Shown here: positions 27,917-38,135 of the stretch, piece after piece | Position numbering within the stretch: the stretch's first letter is position 1 | Layout: each line of letters starts with the position of its first letter | NCBI RefSeq assembly: GCF_000260715.1 | Contig: NC_017834.1 | Coordinates: 1,868,694 to 1,932,693, forward strand | Length of the DNA stretch: 64,000 nt | Reading direction: 5' to 3' | Source: Bifidobacterium animalis subsp. animalis ATCC 25527 | Lineage (GTDB): Bacteria > Actinomycetota > Actinomycetes > Actinomycetales > Bifidobacteriaceae | Position numbers and translations under genes: made by a program | The notes under the pieces: model-generated | Database searches by the model: none | What the model saw: the letters and a program-made list of their open reading frames with translations, nothing else | What the model was told of the DNA's origin: nothing

Positions 27917-30907
27917 TCAGTGCTTCGCACGCATGCGCAGGAAGATCTTGCGAATCTCCGATGCGATGAGCACGATGGCGGCCAGGCCAATGCATTCCAG
28001 CCATGCCATCGGAGGCAGCGGCGTGGTGCCGAATGCAGTGTTGAGCCATGGCACGTAGATCACGAGCAGCTGCAGCACAATCGACAGCGCGATGGCGCCC
28101 CACAGCCACTTGTTCGAGAACAGCCCCCTGAAGGCGCTCTGCAGGTGCGAGCGCGAGGCGAGCGCGTTGAACAGCTGGGCGAACACGAGGATCGTGAAGC
28201 CCATCGTGCGCGCCTCGACCATCTGGGCGTCGTGGCCGAGCGCATCCACGGAACGGTCGGTGAACAGACCGCCGCTCAGGTGCATATCCATGCCGATCAG
28301 CGTCACAATGGCCATGATGAGGCCGATGTAGACGATGTCACCCCACATCGCGCCATCGATCACACGGTCGGTGAGCTTGCGCGGCTTGCGGTTCATTACG
28401 TCTTCGGTCGTTGGATCCACGCCCATCGCGAGCGCCGGGGCGGCGTCGGTGAGCAGGTTGATCCACAGCAGCTGGGTGGCGAGCAGCGGCACCGTCACAC
28501 CCACGGAATCCGGGTTCTTGATGCCCAGGAAGCCGGCGAGCACGACGCCGAGGAACACGGTGAACACCTCGCCCACATTCGAGCTGAGCAGGTAGCGCAG
28601 GAACTTGCGAATGTTGTCGAAAATGCCGCGGCCCTCGCGCACGGCGGCGACGATGGTGGAGAAGTTGTCGTCGGCCAGGATCATCTTGGCCGACTGCTTC
28701 GTCACCTCGGTGCCGGTGATGCCCATGGCCACGCCGATGTCGGCGGCCTTGACCGCAGGCGCATCGTTCACGCCGTCGCCAGTCATGGCGGCGATGTTGC
28801 CCTGGCGCTGCAGGCTTTCCACGATCTTGAGCTTGTGCTCCGGGGCCACACGGGCGTACACGGAGACCTCGGAGGTCGCCTTGTCGAGCTGCTGCTCGCT
28901 CATGGCGTCGAGTTCGTCGCCGGTGAGCGCCTTGCCGCCCTGTTCGATGATGCCCAGATCGGAGGCGATGCGGGCCGCGGTGAGCGGGTGGTCGCCGGTG
29001 ATCATGACCGTGCGCACGCCTGCACGATGTGCTTCGGCCACGGCGTCACGCACCTCCACGCGCGGCGGATCGATGATGCCGACCATGCCGGTCCAAATGA
29101 GCTGATGTTCGATCACATCCGCCTGCTCCGAGATGTCGGAGACGTCTCCCGCGGCATTCGTGCGGATGCCCGGCACCTCGCTCAGCGAAGCGGTCTCGAG
29201 CGGTCGGTATGCCTCGCCGAGCGTGCGGTAGGCGTTGCGGGAGAGCTCCTCCACCTTGTTGAGAATGTCCTGGCGATCGCCTTCGGTGAGCTTGCGCACG
29301 GCACCGTTGACGAAGATGCGGTCGCAGTAGCTCAGCAGCACGTCTGGGGCGCCCTTCGCGAACACGGTGAGCTTGCTCGAGTCGGTGTCGTTCTTCGTGA
29401 TGACCGACATGCGCTTGCGCTCCGACGTGAACGGGATCTCGGCCACACGGGTGAAGTGGCGGAAACGCTTGTCGGCGTGCGTCTTGCGGGCTGCCACGAC
29501 GAGCGAGACCTCGGTCGGGTCGCCGACGATCTCCCATGTGCCGGGCTTGGGGCCCTCGCGCAGTTCGCCGTCGTTGGCCAGCGTGCCGGCGCCCAACGTG
29601 GCGTACACCTCGTGCGAGATGTTCTCCGGCACGGCATCGCCGTTCAGCGAGACCATATCGCCCTCGGGCGCATAACCGGTGCCGGTGAGTTCGACTTCGC
29701 CGCTCGGCACGACCACGCGTTCCACGGTCATTTCGTTACGCGTGAGCGTACCGGTCTTGTCGGAGCAGATGACGGATGCGGAACCCAGCGTCTCCACCGA
29801 ATGCAGCTTCTTCACAATGGCATGGTGCGCAGCCATCCGCTGCACGCCGAGAGCCAGCACGACGGTGAGAATGGTCGCCAGACCTTCCGGCACGGCGGCG
29901 ACAGCGAGCGAGACGGCGAGCAGCAGAGAATCGATGACGTCATGCACGCTGTGGAAGCCTTCGAGCACGGCGAGCGCCAGCAGCACCACCGCTGCGATGA
30001 TGCACACGGCGATGCCGAGGATCTTCGAGACGTGGTTCATCTCCTTCTGCAACGGCGTGGTGTCGTCTTCAGTGGACTGCAGCAGGTCGGCGATCTTGCC
30101 CACCTGCGTGTTCATGCCGGTGCCGGTCACGATGGCACGGCCGGTGCCCTGCGTCACGGACGTGCCGTTGAACACCATGTTCGAGCGGTCGCCCAAGGCC
30201 TTGGCCTTCTCAAGCGTCTCCGGCTTCTTGCTCACCGGCACGGACTCGCCGGTGAGCGATGCCTCCGCGATGCGCAGGCTGGCGGCGGCGAACAGACGGC
30301 CATCGGCCGGCACCGTGTCGCCTTCGCCGAGCACCAGCACGTCACCCGGCACGATGTCGGTGGTGGCGATGCGTTCCACCCGGCCGTTGCGCAGCACATT
30401 GGAGGTGGGCGCCGTCATTTCGGACAGTGCGTTGACCGCCTCGTCGGCCTTCGCCTCCTGCACATAGCCGAGCACGGCGTTCACAATGAGGATCAGCACG
30501 ATCACTATGGCATCGAAGGGCAGCGCCTCGCCACCCTCGGCACCGGGGGTCGCATTCACCTTCTCGATGATCCACGCGACCAGCGAGATGGCCGTCGCGG
30601 CGAGCAGCAGGTAGACCAGCGGGTCCTGGAATTGCTGCAGGAACTTCTTCCACTTGGGCACGGGCGGTGCGGAGGCCAGTTCGTTCGGGCCGAACTCCCC
30701 GAGTCGGCGTTTGGCTTCTTCGCTGCTCAGGCCGGTGCGGGTATCCACATTGAGGGCCTTGGCCACCTCGTCGGCGCTGGCGAGCGACGGGTCGACGTCA
30801 TGGAGCAGCGCCTCTTGGGCCTTCACTTCCTTGGATTCTTCGGCATCCGCAGGTTCCACATGGGGTTCGCGGTTCAGTGCGGATGGATCTATGATGCGAT
30901 CATCCAT
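27917..30907 (-). CDS. cation-transporting P-type ATPase (P2, Ca2+/Na+-type)
   Basis: 996-residue ion pump. A P2-type N-terminal cation ATPase domain (ALNVDTRTGLSSEEAKRRL, about residues 50-70) is followed by ten expected membrane spans. The phosphorylated Asp is about residue 383 in SDKTGTLT, and the hinge GDGVNDAP is near 710. The intramembrane PEGL (AVPEGLA) is the calcium-type P2 signature. ATP drives export of a divalent or monovalent cation, most likely calcium. The start has a gaggag ribosome site 7 bases away. Single gene with its own terminator. Confidence 0.94.
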   Translation of the reverse strand: MDDRIIDPSALNREPHVEPADAEESKEVKAQEALLHDVDPSLASADEVAKALNVDTRTGLSSEEAKRRLGEFGPNELASAPPVPKWKKFLQQFQDPLVYLLLAATAISLVAWIIEKVNATPGAEGGEALPFDAIVIVLILIVNAVLGYVQEAKADEAVNALSEMTAPTSNVLRNGRVERIATTDIVPGDVLVLGEGDTVPADGRLFAAASLRIAEASLTGESVPVSKKPETLEKAKALGDRSNMVFNGTSVTQGTGRAIVTGTGMNTQVGKIADLLQSTEDDTTPLQKEMNHVSKILGIAVCIIAAVVLLALAVLEGFHSVHDVIDSLLLAVSLAVAAVPEGLATILTVVLALGVQRMAAHHAIVKKLHSVETLGSASVICSDKTGTLTRNEMTVERVVVPSGEVELTGTGYAPEGDMVSLNGDAVPENISHEVYATLGAGTLANDGELREGPKPGTWEIVGDPTEVSLVVAARKTHADKRFRHFTRVAEIPFTSERKRMSVITKNDTDSSKLTVFAKGAPDVLLSYCDRIFVNGAVRKLTEGDRQDILNKVEELSRNAYRTLGEAYRPLETASLSEVPGIRTNAAGDVSDISEQADVIEHQLIWTGMVGIIDPPRVEVRDAVAEAHRAGVRTVMITGDHPLTAARIASDLGIIEQGGKALTGDELDAMSEQQLDKATSEVSVYARVAPEHKLKIVESLQRQGNIAAMTGDGVNDAPAVKAADIGVAMGITGTEVTKQSAKMILADDNFSTIVAAVREGRGIFDNIRKFLRYLLSSNVGEVFTVFLGVVLAGFLGIKNPDSVGVTVPLLATQLLWINLLTDAAPALAMGVDPTTEDVMNRKPRKLTDRVIDGAMWGDIVYIGLIMAIVTLIGMDMHLSGGLFTDRSVDALGHDAQMVEARTMGFTILVFAQLFNALASRSHLQSAFRGLFSNKWLWGAIALSIVLQLLVIYVPWLNTAFGTTPLPPMAWLECIGLAAIVLIASEIRKIFLRMRAKH

Positions 30908-31222
30908 AAATAATCTCCTCGGTCAGCCGCGGAGTAGTCAACCATGCTCTGTCTGGCCTGCAACTGCCTCTGTTCGCAACATCCGCAGAGTCTGCATACG
31001 CAATCTGCACAGTATTGCACAGACTGCAACTGTTGCTGCAACGGTTTGCAGGGCCGGCACACGCTTGGCTGCGCGGTTATGGGCATACGCTTTGTCGCGC
31101 AATGCTAACGGTTGCCATTATTCCATATACCGCGACGCAACCCTTTGCCTGTAAGTGAATATGGTGTGCAGCCCCTTGTTTTTTCACCGATTCTTGACAA
31201 CGGGTGCTGAGAGAATGAGCGC
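30908..31222. other. divergent intergenic region, no gene seen
   Basis: 315 bases between the divergent P-type ATPase and rlmB genes. The middle part is rich in tgca-containing words (tgcaac, tctgca) without a regular period. A TTGACA hexamer at 31194-31199 faces rlmB but lacks a convincing -10. Promoters for both genes must lie here. Confidence 0.6.
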
Positions 31223-32218
31223 ATGGTTACTAAGAAGGGCCCGACCAAGGGGTCGGGCGGCAAACATCGTAATTCCCTGCGCGGCAAGGGCCCCACCCCG
31301 AAGGCCGAGGACCGTGTCTACCATAAGGCGTACAAGGCGAAGAAGCAGGCCGAGAAACGCCAGCGCTCCGATCCGCGACTGGCCGCACGCCGTCGCGCCG
31401 CACATTTCACGTCGAACTCCGACGATCTGGTGATCGGCCGCAACTCGGTGCTCGAGGCATTGCGCGTGGGCGTTCCCGCCAGTGTGCTGTACGTGGCGAA
31501 CCGCATCGAACACGACGACCGCACGCGCGAAATCGTGCGTCTGGCGGGTCAGCATGGTCTGAACCTGCTAGAGGCGGACCGTTTGGAGATGGATCGCATC
31601 GCACGTTCGGGCAATCACCAGGGCGTAATCCTCAAGGCCGACCCGTTCCAGTACTCGTCGCTGCATGAGCTGGTGGAACGCGCGGAGCGCAAGGCACGTG
31701 CTATGGAGATGGCGGATTCCAAGGCCTCCCGCCTGAGCGCACGCCCACTGTTCATTGCCCTCGACGGCATCACCGACCCACAGAACCTAGGCGCCGTGAT
31801 CCGTTCCGCCGCCGCATTCGGCGTCAACGGCGTGATTCTGCCGGAACGCCGCTCTGCGTCGGTGAACGCCGCCGCGTGGAAAGTCTCCGCCGGAGCCGCC
31901 GCGCATATGCCGATCGCCCGCGTCGTGAACCTCACGAAGGCAATCGAGGCGCTCAAGGAACACGGTTACTACAGCATCGGCCTCGACGGCGGCGGTAGCA
32001 AGCTCGTGGGCGAGACCGGCTTCGAAACCGATCCGCTCGTCGTGGTGCTCGGTTCCGAGGGCAAGGGCCTGAGCAGGCTCACCCGCGAGGCATGCGACGC
32101 CATCGCGAGCATTCCGATCACCAGCGCCGTGGAGTCGCTGAATGCCTCCGTGGCAGCGGGCATCGCCCTCTACGCCACCGTGAATGCACGGCGCAAGGCC
32201 GGCGAAGCCGCCAACTAA
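31223..32218 (+). CDS. rlmB: 23S rRNA 2'-O-methyltransferase (SpoU/TrmH family, RlmB-like)
   Basis: 331 residues. A very basic N-terminus (about 60 residues, KGPTPKAEDRVYHKAYKAKK) precedes an RNA-binding domain and a SPOUT knotted methyltransferase domain with NLGAVIRSA, GSEGKGLSRL and ESLNASVA motifs, the three SpoU boxes. It transfers methyl from SAM to a ribose 2'-OH, probably G2251 of 23S rRNA or a related site. Cytoplasmic, monocistronic, followed by a terminator. The family includes antibiotic-resistance methyltransferases, but housekeeping is likelier given the genomic setting. Confidence 0.92.
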   Translation: MVTKKGPTKGSGGKHRNSLRGKGPTPKAEDRVYHKAYKAKKQAEKRQRSDPRLAARRRAAHFTSNSDDLVIGRNSVLEALRVGVPASVLYVANRIEHDDRTREIVRLAGQHGLNLLEADRLEMDRIARSGNHQGVILKADPFQYSSLHELVERAERKARAMEMADSKASRLSARPLFIALDGITDPQNLGAVIRSAAAFGVNGVILPERRSASVNAAAWKVSAGAAAHMPIARVVNLTKAIEALKEHGYYSIGLDGGGSKLVGETGFETDPLVVVLGSEGKGLSRLTREACDAIASIPITSAVESLNASVAAGIALYATVNARRKAGEAAN

Positions 32219-32222
32219 CACC

Positions 32223-32290
32223 CCGGGCATCACGCTCGTCATCTGTTCCAAGCTGCAGTCAGAGGACGAGTATGATGCCCGGTTTGTATT
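32223..32290 (+). terminator. terminator of rlmB
   Basis: Long stem ccgggcatca...tgatgcccgg, extending inward through cgctcgtc/gacgagta, followed by tttgtattt. It directly follows the rlmB stop. Confidence 0.7.
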
Positions 32291-32330
32291 TCATCGCATG
32301 CCGTCGGCGAGGTCGCGAACATGACCCACC

Positions 32331-33716
32331 TTAGGCGAGCAGTTCGTTGAACGCTTCGGTCATGGTGGGATGCGTGAAGATGGCATCGCGCAGGTAGGCG
32401 GCATCGGCATGGAAATCCATCGCCACCTTGGCCGTGTTGATCATCTCATACGCCTCCGGGCATAGCAGCGTCACCCCGAGCAGCTGCCCGGTGGCGGGGT
32501 CGGTGAGCGCCTTGAGCAGTCCTTCGGTCTCGCGCATCACCACGGCCTTCGGCACCGCGGCGGTGGGCAGCGTGTGCACCTGCACCGCAATGCCCTGCTC
32601 GGCGGCATCGCGTTCATTGAGACCCACACGCGCGTACGGCACATGCAGGAACACGCACGACGGCACATTGCGGCGCTGCGCGCGGTTGTATTCCGGCGCA
32701 TCCGGCGCAATCTGAGACCAGACGATGCGGTAGTCGTCGAGTGAGATGTACGTGTGCTGCGGGCCGCCGTTGCAGTCCCCCATCGCCCAGACATTCTCGT
32801 CGGTGGTGCGCAGCAGATCGTCCACCACAATGCCGCCGTTCGCATCGGTCTCAATGCCTGCGGCGGCCAGATCGAGGTCTGCCGTCTCGGGAACGCGTCC
32901 GGCGGCCACCAGCACCGCATCGGCGCCGAACACCGCGGCGGCTCCGTTCACTTCGGCGTCCACCCGAACCGAAGCGCCCTCACCGGCATGGCCGCCGGAT
33001 CCCGGACTCACACGGGTGACGACCGCGTCGGTCACCACTTCGACGCCCTGTCGCTTCAGCATGTCGAGAATGGCCTCGGCCATGTCGGCGTCCTCACGTG
33101 GCAGCACGCGATCGTTGTGCTGGAGCACATGCACCTCGGAACCGAAGTCTGCAAGCATCGACGCGAATTCCAGGCCAATGAACCCTGCGCCCAGAATCAC
33201 CACGCGTTTGGGGAATGCGGGCAGCGAGAGCATGCCCGTGCTGTCATACACACCGGGCGTGGTGCGAATGCCTTCGATATCGGGAATCCGTGGCTTGGCG
33301 CCGGTGTCGATGTAGATGCGGTCGGCCTCCAACACCGTCTGCACACCATCCGCGCCATCCACCAGCACGGTGTGCGCGGCGGTGAACCGCGCCGTGCCAT
33401 CGAGCACCGCCACGCCGTCGAGCACATCGAGCTTTCGGTAGTTCGCCGTGCGCAGCTTCGACGTGAGCGCCGTTTTCGCCGCCATCGCCTCGGCGAAGGC
33501 CTGCCGCGGCTCGGCACCATGCCGGTCTGCCGCATAGGCGTCGAGAATGAGCGACTTCGACGGCAGGCAGCCGATGTTGATGCACGTGCCGCCGTACATG
33601 TTGCGATCACGCTCGACCAGCGTGACATGGCCGCCCTCCTTGGCGATGCGCGCGGCCAAGGTCTTGCCTGCCTTGCCGAAACCGATGATGAGATGCTCTA
33701 CATGCCTGGATTCCAT
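32331..33716 (-). CDS. FAD-dependent pyridine nucleotide-disulfide oxidoreductase
   Basis: 461 residues, class I flavoprotein of the dihydrolipoamide dehydrogenase/mercuric reductase superfamily. FAD-binding GFGKAGKTLA is at the N-terminus, the redox-active disulfide is in GGTCINIGCLPSK near residue 37, and the NAD(P)-binding GAGFIGLEFA is about residue 162. The C-terminal interface domain ends in HPTMTEAFNELL, containing the His-x4-Glu expected of the active-site base. Bifidobacteria lack pyruvate dehydrogenase, so a thiol/disulfide or reactive-chlorine-type RclA-like role is more likely; this is inference. Start fixed by gggaggcg at ATG 33716. Confidence 0.9.
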   Translation of the reverse strand: MESRHVEHLIIGFGKAGKTLAARIAKEGGHVTLVERDRNMYGGTCINIGCLPSKSLILDAYAADRHGAEPRQAFAEAMAAKTALTSKLRTANYRKLDVLDGVAVLDGTARFTAAHTVLVDGADGVQTVLEADRIYIDTGAKPRIPDIEGIRTTPGVYDSTGMLSLPAFPKRVVILGAGFIGLEFASMLADFGSEVHVLQHNDRVLPREDADMAEAILDMLKRQGVEVVTDAVVTRVSPGSGGHAGEGASVRVDAEVNGAAAVFGADAVLVAAGRVPETADLDLAAAGIETDANGGIVVDDLLRTTDENVWAMGDCNGGPQHTYISLDDYRIVWSQIAPDAPEYNRAQRRNVPSCVFLHVPYARVGLNERDAAEQGIAVQVHTLPTAAVPKAVVMRETEGLLKALTDPATGQLLGVTLLCPEAYEMINTAKVAMDFHADAAYLRDAIFTHPTMTEAFNELLA

Positions 33717-33855
33717 ATTCGCCTCCCGTAGACGTGGTGTGGCTCTCACGCTAACGGACGACGCGCTGTTCGCGAACAAGCATCTCCGTACGCGAAGAAC
33801 CGCACACCGCCATACAGAATGCGGCGATTTGCATCAATTCACATCGAGGGGCCGC

Positions 33856-35304
33856 TCAGTGCGCCCATACGGCGGCATCCGGGTCGTCCTCGGGATTGTA
33901 CCCGTCGTCATGAGCGGTCGCCGGCGCAGTGTGCTCACTGTTGTTCGAGGCGTCGTCATACGTGTATTCGTCGTCGACCACACCGGCATCGGCATCGGCG
34001 TTCAGCTCGTTCACCGTCTTCGTGTCGAGCTGGTACTGCGGCAGCACGTTCTTGATGTAGCTTTGCACGGCCTCGGCCATCGGCACATCGTGGCCGGCCT
34101 TCTCGGCCATGTACCAGCGGTGGTCGAGCACTTCATGGAAGAACTGCGCGGGCTCGATCTGCGAACGGTATTCGCGTGGAATCATGCGCACCGTCGGCTC
34201 GAATACCTCGCGCATCCAGTCGGTCGCCACAATCTCGAGATCCTCGCCGTCACGCCAGCTCGAGGCGCGGTAGGCGTCGAGGTCGTTGAGCAGTCTGCGG
34301 GCCTGGTTCTCCTGCACGTCGAGGCCGGTGAGGCGCAGCAGTTTGCGGTTCGCATAGCCAGCATCGACAACGCGCGGGCGCACGAGCACACGCTTGCCGT
34401 CCTCGGCGGTCTTCATCTCGAGCTCATCCACATCGAAGCCAAGCTCGTTGAGACGATTCACGCGCTTCTCGATCTTCCACATCTCGTTCGGCGAGAAGTT
34501 GTCGGTGTCGGTGAGCGCGCTCCACAGCGAATGGTAGCGGTCGACGAGCCGGTTTCCTATGGAGATCTCGTCCACATCCGGCGGCAGCAGCTCACCCGAG
34601 CTCAGATCCATGAGTTCGCCGATGATGTTCGTACGGGCCAGATCGATATCGTACTCGCGCTGCCCGGAGGTCAGTTCAATCTGCAGATCGCCCGTCTCGG
34701 CGTCGACGAGGAATGCGGAGAATGCGTCTGCATCCTTGAGGAAGAGCACGTTCGACAGCGAGACATCGCCCCAGTAGAAGCCTGCGAGATGCAGACGCAC
34801 CATGAGCACGGCCAACGCGTCAATCAGGCGTTCCGCGGTGTCGGGCCGCAGCGTGCGCGCAAACAGGGCGCGGTATGGCATGGAGAAACGCAGGTGCTTG
34901 GTCACCAGGATCGCCTCGAGCGGCTCGCCACTGTCGTCATGCCTGCCGGTGACCACGGCGATCGGCTGCACAGTGGGCAGATTCAGCTTCTGCAGCTGGC
35001 GCAGCAACTCGTACTCGCGTTCGGCCACGGTGCGCGTGATCTCCTTCATCGCGTACACCTCGTCGCCCACGTGCACGAAGCGCACGATATGGCGGGAGAT
35101 GCCTCGCGGCAGATTCACCAGCAGTTCCGGCGGCCAGGTGGCAAGCGGCTTCTCCCACGGCAGCGTGAACATCTTCGGGTCCGAGCTCGCCGCTGTGATC
35201 TTCAACGTCGATGGCTCGGAGCCTGGCGTCGCGGGATCCTCGGCCTTCACCGACGTCGCTTTCAACGCGCGCGGATCCAATTGCGGATTATCGGTTATTC
35301 CCAT
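33856..35304 (-). CDS. DUF4032 domain protein, kinase-fold
   Basis: 482 residues. The middle part has features of the protein kinase/lipopolysaccharide kinase fold (YAMKEI with the Lys; FYWGDVSLSNVLF in place of the HRD loop; DAETGDLQ in place of DFG), followed by the DUF4032 region and an acidic disordered tail (about residues 430-482). Widely conserved in Actinobacteria, function unknown. Cytoplasmic, no signal peptide or membrane span. Monocistronic. Catalysis is uncertain because the canonical kinase residues are substituted. Confidence 0.85.
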   Translation of the reverse strand: MGITDNPQLDPRALKATSVKAEDPATPGSEPSTLKITAASSDPKMFTLPWEKPLATWPPELLVNLPRGISRHIVRFVHVGDEVYAMKEITRTVAEREYELLRQLQKLNLPTVQPIAVVTGRHDDSGEPLEAILVTKHLRFSMPYRALFARTLRPDTAERLIDALAVLMVRLHLAGFYWGDVSLSNVLFLKDADAFSAFLVDAETGDLQIELTSGQREYDIDLARTNIIGELMDLSSGELLPPDVDEISIGNRLVDRYHSLWSALTDTDNFSPNEMWKIEKRVNRLNELGFDVDELEMKTAEDGKRVLVRPRVVDAGYANRKLLRLTGLDVQENQARRLLNDLDAYRASSWRDGEDLEIVATDWMREVFEPTVRMIPREYRSQIEPAQFFHEVLDHRWYMAEKAGHDVPMAEAVQSYIKNVLPQYQLDTKTVNELNADADAGVVDDEYTYDDASNNSEHTAPATAHDDGYNPEDDPDAAVWAH

Positions 35305-35417
35305 GCCCTACCCATCCTTGTGCCATACAGTGCGGTATTCAGATTTCAGATTCCCAGATTACCCGCATTCCACGCCGGACACCCGAATAATCTGCAAAAG
35401 GAAGAGAATGCGCCCGA

Positions 35418-35458
35418 ATATGCGAAGGACCCCGTGTATAACGGGGTCCTTCGCATAT
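35418..35458 (-). terminator. terminator of the UgpC/MsiK-type ATPase gene
   Basis: Perfect 17-bp inverted repeat (atatgcgaaggaccccg and complement) with a 7-base loop, 55 bases beyond the stop codon. No adjacent long U tract. Confidence 0.7.
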
Positions 35459-35513
35459 CATGTCAACGCCCTACATGTGCGCTTCCGCCTGTTTCCAAGC
35501 GGATGCGCTTGGC

Positions 35514-36647
<1,134 letters not shown>

Positions 36648-36659
36648 GTGCTGTTCATC

Positions 36660-36829
36660 CTTTCATCGGCAGGTACGTGCCGAACGATCCGTTGTGAGGG
36701 GATTACTGTGTTGTGTTGTTTCCGTTTGCAACCGTCGTCTTCGACTAGGCCACAACCTTCCACTGCTCTGTGAAGTGTTTCTCTTCGATGAGCTCTCTTC
36801 ACTATACACAATCCGGCGAACAAAGCAAA
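36660..36829 (-). promoter_or_regulatory. promoter and structured leader of the UgpC/MsiK-type gene
   Basis: On the minus strand TTTGCT (36824-36829), a 17-base spacer and TATAGT (36801-36806) would start a transcript near 36795, giving a leader of about 150 bases. The leader contains a short hairpin tcggca/tgccga near 36675. Actinobacterial msiK genes are known to carry a conserved leader RNA (the msiK motif); I suspect but cannot prove it here. The rest of the 36648-37008 gap shows nothing else except the channel gene's promoter. Confidence 0.4.
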
Positions 36830-37008
36830 TCCCTCCGCCTTGCACGCCGTCTCGTGCATATGCACAAGCTTCCCCACTTGCCCGAACTGGTAGGTTCGTG
36901 ATAGCCATCTTGCCAAATTTGCCGTGCGACACGCAAGCATGTCCACAGAACGGGCACATTGGCGTCCATGTCACGCGCGGAATCGATGTCGATAATAGAA
37001 TCGGCACT

Positions 37009-38067
37009 ATGACGGCAAGAAAAAGCGCACGACGGCCCGGTCTGACACTGCACACCTGGCAGCACTACACGAACGCACCCATGTTCGTGCTCTCCGCATT
37101 CTTCCTGTTCGCGTACTCATGGCAGATTCTCGCAGGCACCCACACACGGCTGTGCAATCTGGTGATCAACCTGGTCTGGGTGCTCTACGGCATCGACTAC
37201 GCCGTCTCGCTGTACCTCGCGCCCAACCGGTGGAGCTGGTTCAAAAGCAACCTGATCCTGCTCATCACGATGATTCTGCCGATGTTCCAGCCGTTGCGGC
37301 TGCTGCGCTTCGTCCCCATGCTGCACATGTTCAACCGCTCGGCCGGCACGGCCTCGCGCGGCCGCATCACGTTGTACGCGGTGGCCGTGGTCTCAATGCT
37401 CATCTATGTGGGCGCGCTCGCCGAATACTCGGTGGAGCACAAGGCTCCCGGTGCCACGATTACCAGTTTCCCGCTGTCGATCTGGTGGGCGTTTGTCACG
37501 GTGACCACGGTCGGCTACGGCGACGTCTACCCGGTCACCACACTGGGCAGATTCATCGCGATCATTCTCATGATCACCGGCATCGCCGTCATCGGCATCG
37601 TGAGCGCCATGATCTCGTCGTGGGTGATCGACCAGGTCAACGTGGCCCGCCAGCCCATGCCGCCATTGGCGCACACCGCGAAAACCGCCACTTCGGGCGA
37701 CGCTGCTTCCAAGGGGACGCAGGGTGCGACGCAATCCGTCTCGAGCAGTTCACAGGAGGTTCGCGAAGACTTCGACGCCGAGGACTACACCACTGGCGAT
37801 GAGGACATCATCGACGCACCCGATCCGCTCAAGGAGGAGATTCTCGGGCCGAATCTGAACACCGCACAGTCGAAGATCATGCAAGCGGAACTGCTGCGGC
37901 TCACCGATTCGGTGAATCGTCTGCACAACGAGATCGAGCGCATGCGGCGTGCGGAACGCAGGCATGCGCACACCTCCGGGCAAACCACACGCAAATCGAA
38001 ATGGCGCGGGGATCGCAGCGGGCACATGCCGCCCCACGACTCCCATGAGGGCGACGAACCGGCCTGA
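37009..38067 (+). CDS. voltage-gated-type potassium channel
   Basis: 352 residues. Six-span ion channel layout: several N-terminal spans, an S4-like segment with spaced arginines (LRLLRFVPMLHMFNR), then the pore with selectivity filter TVGYGD near residues 166-171 and the last span. A long acidic cytoplasmic tail ends in a basic coiled coil (about 280-352). It should pass potassium and set membrane potential. The start is ATG 37009; a GATAAT -10 at 36991-36996 implies a very short or absent leader. Confidence 0.9.
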   Translation: MTARKSARRPGLTLHTWQHYTNAPMFVLSAFFLFAYSWQILAGTHTRLCNLVINLVWVLYGIDYAVSLYLAPNRWSWFKSNLILLITMILPMFQPLRLLRFVPMLHMFNRSAGTASRGRITLYAVAVVSMLIYVGALAEYSVEHKAPGATITSFPLSIWWAFVTVTTVGYGDVYPVTTLGRFIAIILMITGIAVIGIVSAMISSWVIDQVNVARQPMPPLAHTAKTATSGDAASKGTQGATQSVSSSSQEVREDFDAEDYTTGDEDIIDAPDPLKEEILGPNLNTAQSKIMQAELLRLTDSVNRLHNEIERMRRAERRHAHTSGQTTRKSKWRGDRSGHMPPHDSHEGDEPA

Positions 38068-38135
38068 GTCGACGCGCCCACCCGCTTTTCGCACATTTGT
38101 TCGCATCGCGAGTGCGTTCGCTATACGATAGGCGT

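Noticed and set aside
27842-30913. 1023-codon open frame opposite the P-type ATPase
   Set aside because: Antisense shadow of a GC-rich gene; its composition (His/Arg/Gly/Val) is typical of mirror frames and no domain is seen. The minus-strand ATPase has full motifs.
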